64,000 bases of DNA, taken from Panax quinquefolius. Lineage: Eukaryota > Streptophyta > Magnoliopsida > Apiales > Araliaceae. The notes below the pieces were generated by a model. It was given only the letters and a program-made list of their open reading frames with translations, had not been told where the DNA came from and ran no database searches. The position numbers were made by a program, and so were the translations under genes. Positions 59,088 to 64,000 of the stretch are shown here, in pieces; the stretch's first letter is position 1, and each line of letters starts with the position of its first letter. Location of the stretch: assembly GCA_020205615.1 (NCBI GenBank), contig CM035153.1, positions 93,152,792-93,216,791 on the forward strand. Direction: 5' to 3'.

Positions 59088-60184
59088 ACTGTGACGCCCC
59101 CAAAATTAGGTATACATCACCCATCTTGGGTAGTCAGATACATGGTATAGAATTTAAATACAACTTACTAATATAACTGTCGTATACAATATGACATAAA
59201 CTGTGAGTTTGAATACAAATATTGTCTACTAGAGATCATACAAACTCAAAAGGAGTCCTCATTACAATTATTATCACACTATTTCACGTAATAGTGAGGA
59301 CTACTAATGTTATCCTCCGGACCATTACTCCGCTCCCCGACTCGTCCCAAATTATATTCTCATTTCAAAGAGAACAAAGGAAAGAAAGGGGGTGAGCTCA
59401 ACTAGCTCAATAAGAAATATTATGACTAAGATAATGCGAATAATTTATCATTAGCCTACAACAAAGATGTTAAACCGATAAAATATAATGAACATCAAGT
59501 TTAACTACAAATGAACCAAAGAATCCATTAAAAGAGTCAAGTAGAAAATAAAATCTACTATCTTTTATGATTTAAAAGGTTTTTCATCATCATATAGCCG
59601 AGACTCACTTTAATAAATATTCCACATCATCGAATCACCCCTCGCACTACTACCAAGGATATTCTTTAGTATCACGACCATAATTATTCATGCATTACGG
59701 GCCAAGAATATTTGTGTATTCATTAATGGTCATGATCATGCCAACAACTGTCCATCAATGCACTACGGGCCATTGAGGATTTTTACCACATCATTTGTAA
59801 CATTACGGCCATGATTACACCGAATAGTCTCTCGGTCATAATCATACCAAGTCCATCTATGCACTCCAGGCCACAAATGACTTTCAACATAATATAAACA
59901 TGAGGATGATGACAATGATATAAGAATTCAATAAAACAAGTTCAAGAATTAATTTATCTAGGAACCAATAACATCCAAATCACAACACGATACATCGCTT
60001 TGAAGAGTAAAATTCAAGAATATCGAGAAGAATATTTCCATGAAAGGATATCGGATGAAGCGCAAATATCAAGGATATTTCACTAATTTCATGGAGTATA
60101 GAAGTCAAAGTTTTAACCAACCGGGTATAATAAAGAATGGAATAACAAAAGAAATCACCATGCATGCGATAGATCGCACAAGCG

Positions 60185-60570
60185 TGTTATTCCAATGTAA
60201 TAATAAATAATGGAACCAGTGTCCCATGAAACGCATGCATGAGGATATTCCAATAGAATAATAAAAAAATGGAACCGTGTTCTACGTAAAAACACATGGC
60301 ATGTGATGTTCCAATGTAATAATAATAAAGATTTTAACCAGTCCTGTAAAACACACACAGACATGTGATGTTCCAATAGAATAATAATAAAGATTTTAAC
60401 CCGGTCAGTCCTGTAAAACACATGCATGTGATGTTCCAATAGAATAATAATAAAGATTTTAACCAGTCCGGTGTAAAACACACGCATGTGATGTTCCAAT
60501 AGAAATAATAATAAAGATTTAACCAGTCCTGTAAAACACACGCATGTGATGTTCCAATGTAATAATAGAA
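60185..60570. repeat. ~59-bp tandem repeats, seven units
   Basis: Counterpart of 52620-53060 in the other LTR. Confidence 0.88.
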
Positions 60571-60817
60571 GAATGTCACCAAGTATAGGGTAAACCACGA
60601 TATCAAAGTTATTCCAATGTAATAATAAGAAATGGAATAAAACAGCTTCTCTTCATGAATAAGAAAGAATAACACCCCTTACTTTTGGTAGGAGATTGAA
60701 TACTGCAGCAGAGTGTAAGTATAAAATACTCTTCTTTTTTCTCTCTTATTCTCTCTATACTTTCTCTCTATATAGCTTGAATGAATTAAGTGAAAAATAA
60801 TGAAGCACTAGGCCTCT

Positions 60818-60828
60818 ATTTATAAAAA
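60818..60828 (-). promoter_or_regulatory. 5' LTR TATA box
   Basis: Minus strand TTTTATAAATAGAGGCC. This copy would drive the genomic RNA of the element. Confidence 0.72.
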
Positions 60829-61780
60829 GATTTCTAGCTTAGACCGCCATGTGAAAAGGCAAGTGGCTTGACGATCACGATGATGTGAAAAGAAAAGTGG
60901 TTTGACGCTCGTAATGTGAAATGTCAAGTGGTTCGACGCACTGAATGTGAAACGACAAGTGGTTCGGCGCTTTGTAATGTGAAACGACAAGTGGTTCAAC
61001 ACTCGAATATGAAACGGCAAGTGGTTTGACGTCTGGTAAAGGTAATTACTATTGACGAAGGTAATTACTATTCACAAAGGTAATTACTATCGACGAAGAG
61101 ACTCTTAGATGATGACATATGCCCCCCCAAAAATAATCAAACTTACCACAAACGCCCCATAATGTACTTTATATACATCAAGGATTGAATAAATATTACC
61201 ACAAATCATTTTATCTTTAATCAACACATATTTAATCTTTCAACAATTATTAATCAATTATAACTTGTCGTCTCAATTATTGATTTAATACTATAACATA
61301 TTATACAGATGATACTGTGAGAATAATTGAATCAATAATATAAGATATATGATGCAAAGAATTCTCGTAGTAATAATTGAGCATAAATGAGTGACTTCTC
61401 ACGTAAGCATCAATAATCAATATCGTGTGCTACTATACAACTATGCCAGACATCGCATTTTTTACTACCGGGTAGTTCAATGCTTTTAACGGTAATACCT
61501 CTCCGCCGTTATTTTTATAGAAAGATAATTTTGTCGCTTTCTAACTACGACAATACTTCCGCTATATGGGGTCCACTAATGATTGAACCGTCAGTATTTA
61601 ATATTCCCCGACAAAAAAAGAATATTCCCCACCAAACGAATATTTTATAACAACTTACTTACTTTGCAAAATTTATAAATATTACCCACAACTATAACAT
61701 TATATCAAATTTATTCCATAATATTCAAAAATAATATTTATAGAAAATTCATCTTTATTTATAAAAGTTGGGGTCTTACA

Positions 61781-62429
61781 AGATGTCTCATGTTGATGAG
61801 CTATAGAGTGTATCTCTCTTAATAGTCCCCATAGACTCCTGAAAAGAGAGATCACATGTGTGAAAATCATGTATACAATGAAATATACGAGACCTGATGA
61901 TGATCGATCATATTCTGGAGAAGATCATTGTAAGACAGTGAAAAATATCTTAAAGTACTTAACCAACACTAAGGATGTGGTTAAAATTTATGGTGGGTCT
62001 AAATTAAAACTAGAGGGCTTAACAGACTTAAGTTTTTCAGACAGACCAAGACAACAGAAAATCCACTTTAAGGTAAATCGTTACCTTGAACAGTGGTGCA
62101 GTGAATTTGAAAGGTTTCAAATAGCATTCAGTTGCTAGTTTAGTGATAAAGATAAAGTATATAGCTGTAAATGAAGCTGCAAGTTGATTGTTTGGATGAA
62201 AAGTTCATTACAGAACTAGGAATAGTTCCTAAGTCTCATCTTGGATCTAAACATGTGTTGTGGCACTTTCATTTGATTATACCAATCATTGAAAGATGGG
62301 AAATCACTATAGAGATAGTGATCTCTCAAGAAAAACATTACATATCCATTAACTAAAGCTTATCCAACAGCAGGATAATCGTCACTTAGAGAAGAAGGGT
62401 ATGAGATACCATGACGATTGACTTTAGTG
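61781..62429 (+). pseudogene. Ty1/copia RNase H remnant
   Basis: Resumes after the second AGATG (61781-61785). Pieces in order: IMYTMKYTRP (61868-61897), KTVKNILKYLTNTKDVVKIYG (61930-61995), LEGLTDLSF (62010-62036), FQTD, AV-S-K relic (about 62090-62120), KYIAVNEAA (62155-62182, the catalytic region AEYIAASEAA), ELGIVPKS (62213-62236), SKHVLW.FHLI (62247-62278), and QQQDNRHLEKKGMRYHDD near 62365-62420. Stops and shifts are frequent. RNase H removes RNA from the cDNA hybrid. Confidence 0.82.
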
Positions 62430-62441
62430 CAAGTGGGAGAT
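62430..62441 (+). other. Copia polypurine tract
   Basis: CAAGTGGGAGAT immediately before the 3' LTR start TGAAAGTAG. AAGTGGGAGATTG is the usual form in plant copia elements. Confidence 0.85.
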
Positions 62442-64000
62442 TGAAAGTAGTAAGCACACAAGCCAATCATGTTTGATGATAAAACATATACTTTGTAACA
62501 ATCTTATTCATTTATTAATAAAAAGTATTAATTTATTAAAAGCTTTTAATTATCTACATGATGTTGCTTTATAAAATGTGATAAACCCATAGTTTTAAGC
62601 AATGCTTTTAGAAAATGATGATGATCATTCTAATGAGATCTAAATTCTTAGAAAGCTTAAAACTAAAATAGTTCCCAATCATTAGATTACTAAATTGGGG
62701 ATTAGCGACTCCAGATAGATTGGTATATATGTTGCTTGCTCATTGGATGAGGATGATTGATCTCATAATCATATGTGTGGAGACACTAAAGCAAGTACGT
62801 AGGTGCTTATTAGAGGATAAGTTCACTAAACGTGGCTCTCTAAGGAATACCTAATGGAGTTTTAATTGTCTGTCAATAGGAATTAATGTAGTGATAGTAG
62901 TACAAGTGATCCTTGGACTTGAGGTCATCATAGTATCTTGTGTATGATGAGTTATACTTTAACTTATTCCTTAAGACCCTTAGGGTATATCAAAGGGTAT
63001 GCTTGGGTATAATAAGTTGTACATGTAGATAATGTATGATCAATAAAGAATCTACCACTTCTAGTAAAAGAAGAGAAATGTCCTATGTGATTCGATAAAT
63101 GACAACCCAGTAGTCCTTGGCCAAGGCAGGATGAAATTAGAAAGGAGTTTCTAATTTACATTATTTAGAGTTGTGCATTTAAGAGTTGAAATACATATAA
63201 TTAAATAAAATAAAACTTGACCGTAATTCCATGTCTTATATTTAATTGGGACATTGTATGGTGGAAGGATTGAATTGTACGGTAACTATTTACTCAAAGG
63301 TTTATTTATGATTAATGTTGAAATCTATATTATCTAGAAAGTCGTTAATCGCTAGGGAGGCTTATCCATATTTTTGAATAAATATTATTTATTTAAATAA
63401 ATTAATATTTTAATTTATTTATTTAAATAAGATTAGAATTGTTCTAATTAATTTATTCACAACCTGCTTAATATGAAGAACCTAAAGGGTCACACCATAA
63501 AAGGATGAATAATTAGTTAAGAAGTTAATGACATAATCGTAATAATAAAGTTAAGTATATTTAATTTAATCTATGGTGATAGAATAAATTAAATAGCTTA
63601 ATATTTATTATTTAATATTTTAGAAATATTAAATATAAATTAATAAGAGGAGTCTTATTATTATTATTACTATTATTATTATTTAATTCTTAAAGGAGTT
63701 TGGGAATTAATTAATAAAAGTACTCTCATATATTCCTAATAAGATTAGGAGACAAATTAATTAAAAGAATTTAATTAATTATTCCTAATAAGATTGGGAG
63801 CATAATTAATTAAAGAAATTTAATTAATTAAAATAAAACACAATTCTTTAATTGTTAAGGAGGGTTGCCCACATCTATAAATAAGAGGAGTCTTATTATG
63901 GATGGGGGTGGTTGACACTTTCACAAAACACGTGAATACGTGATTTCAATTATTAGAGAGTACGCTCTTTTTATTAGAGATGGAAAAACTAGGGTTTTGC
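62442..64000 (+). mobile_element. Ty1/copia 3' LTR (runs off the right edge)
   Basis: Starts TGAAAGTAGTAAGCACACAA and matches 8588-8970 and 27839-28845 of the 5' LTR, with the nested insertions absent here. TATA box at 63874-63888 (TCTATAAATAAGAGG). The last ~150 bases are deleted from the 5' copy. The LTR end lies beyond the window. Confidence 0.92.
63874..63888 (+). promoter_or_regulatory. Copia LTR TATA box
   Basis: CTATAAATAAGAGG near the 3' side of the LTR, a normal position for the copia promoter. The equivalent region is missing from the 5' LTR, so that copy has no promoter. Confidence 0.65.

Larger units (their letters stand above)
51520..61780 (-). mobile_element. Full-length Ty3/gypsy retrotransposon, chromovirus-like
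   Basis: 10.26 kb with 5' LTR 59090-61780, primer site, gag-pol, polypurine tract and 3' LTR 51520-54261 (all on the minus strand), bracketed by AGATG. Domain order is gag-protease-RT-RNase H-integrase. The pol ends with MTWELE-like and RYPYLF-like sequence typical of Tekay/Del chromoviruses; I am moderately sure of the lineage. Frames are broken in many places, so it is not active as written. Confidence 0.92.
59090..61780 (-). repeat. 5' LTR of the full-length gypsy element
   Basis: 2,691 bp, same ends and repeat arrays as 51520-54261, but with seven instead of eight ~59-bp units. That accounts for most of the 51-bp length difference. TATA box at 60818-60828. Confidence 0.93.

Overview
This window is non-genic plant chromatin: a nest of transposable elements inserted into one another. 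The organism is a flowering plant with a repeat-rich genome. The evidence is long AT-rich LTRs, Ty3/gypsy and Ty1/copia gag-pol remains, tRNA-Met primer sites, CACTA ends with subterminal repeats, and a (TA)n-associated MITE. I see no host gene, tRNA, rRNA or CRISPR array. Species cannot be read from the sequence.

The oldest layer is a single Ty1/copia element on the + strand that appears to frame the whole window. Its 5' LTR survives as pieces at 8588-8970 and 27839-~28910. Its leader, gag and pol remain at 32974-33300, 37330-39570, 49653-51514 and 61786-62429. Its 3' LTR starts at 62442 and runs off the right edge. Only about 8 kb of the 64 kb is copia; the rest was inserted into it.

The insertions, left to right, are as follows. 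(1) Two CACTA ends (1-779 and 780-1964) abut a long gypsy-type solo LTR (1965-8587, +), which is itself split by a solo LTR of a second family (5628-8461, -). (2) A giant solo LTR lies at 8971-27833 (-, 5-bp duplication TTGCC). It is split by a tandem retrotransposon array at 10539-24932 (+, duplication CTTAT) with the order LTR-internal-LTR-internal-LTR. Both internal copies share the same deletions of the RT palm, the RNase H core and the integrase core. (3) A truncated gypsy element lies at ~28910-32973 (-). (4) A 4-kb solo LTR at 33301-37329 (-) belongs to the family of the one in (1). (5) An inverted-repeat MITE (38086-38289) sits between two (TA)n tracts. (6) A complete non-autonomous element at 39571-49647 (+, duplication ATGTT) carries gag and no recognisable pol, with a duplicated zinc-knuckle module and a lysine-rich tail. 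The solo LTR 5628-8461 is from its family. (7) A complete-length chromovirus-like gypsy element lies at 51520-61780 (-, duplication AGATG) with gag, protease, RT, RNase H and integrase all recognisable but frame-broken.

Element (7) and array (2) share LTR ends, primer site, polypurine tract and coding sequence, so an element like (7) could have mobilised the array family in trans. Every coding region is broken. In the examples examined, several breaks fall at CGG/CCG sites while neighbouring coding remains readable, so some may be long-read consensus errors at methylated cytosines rather than true decay.
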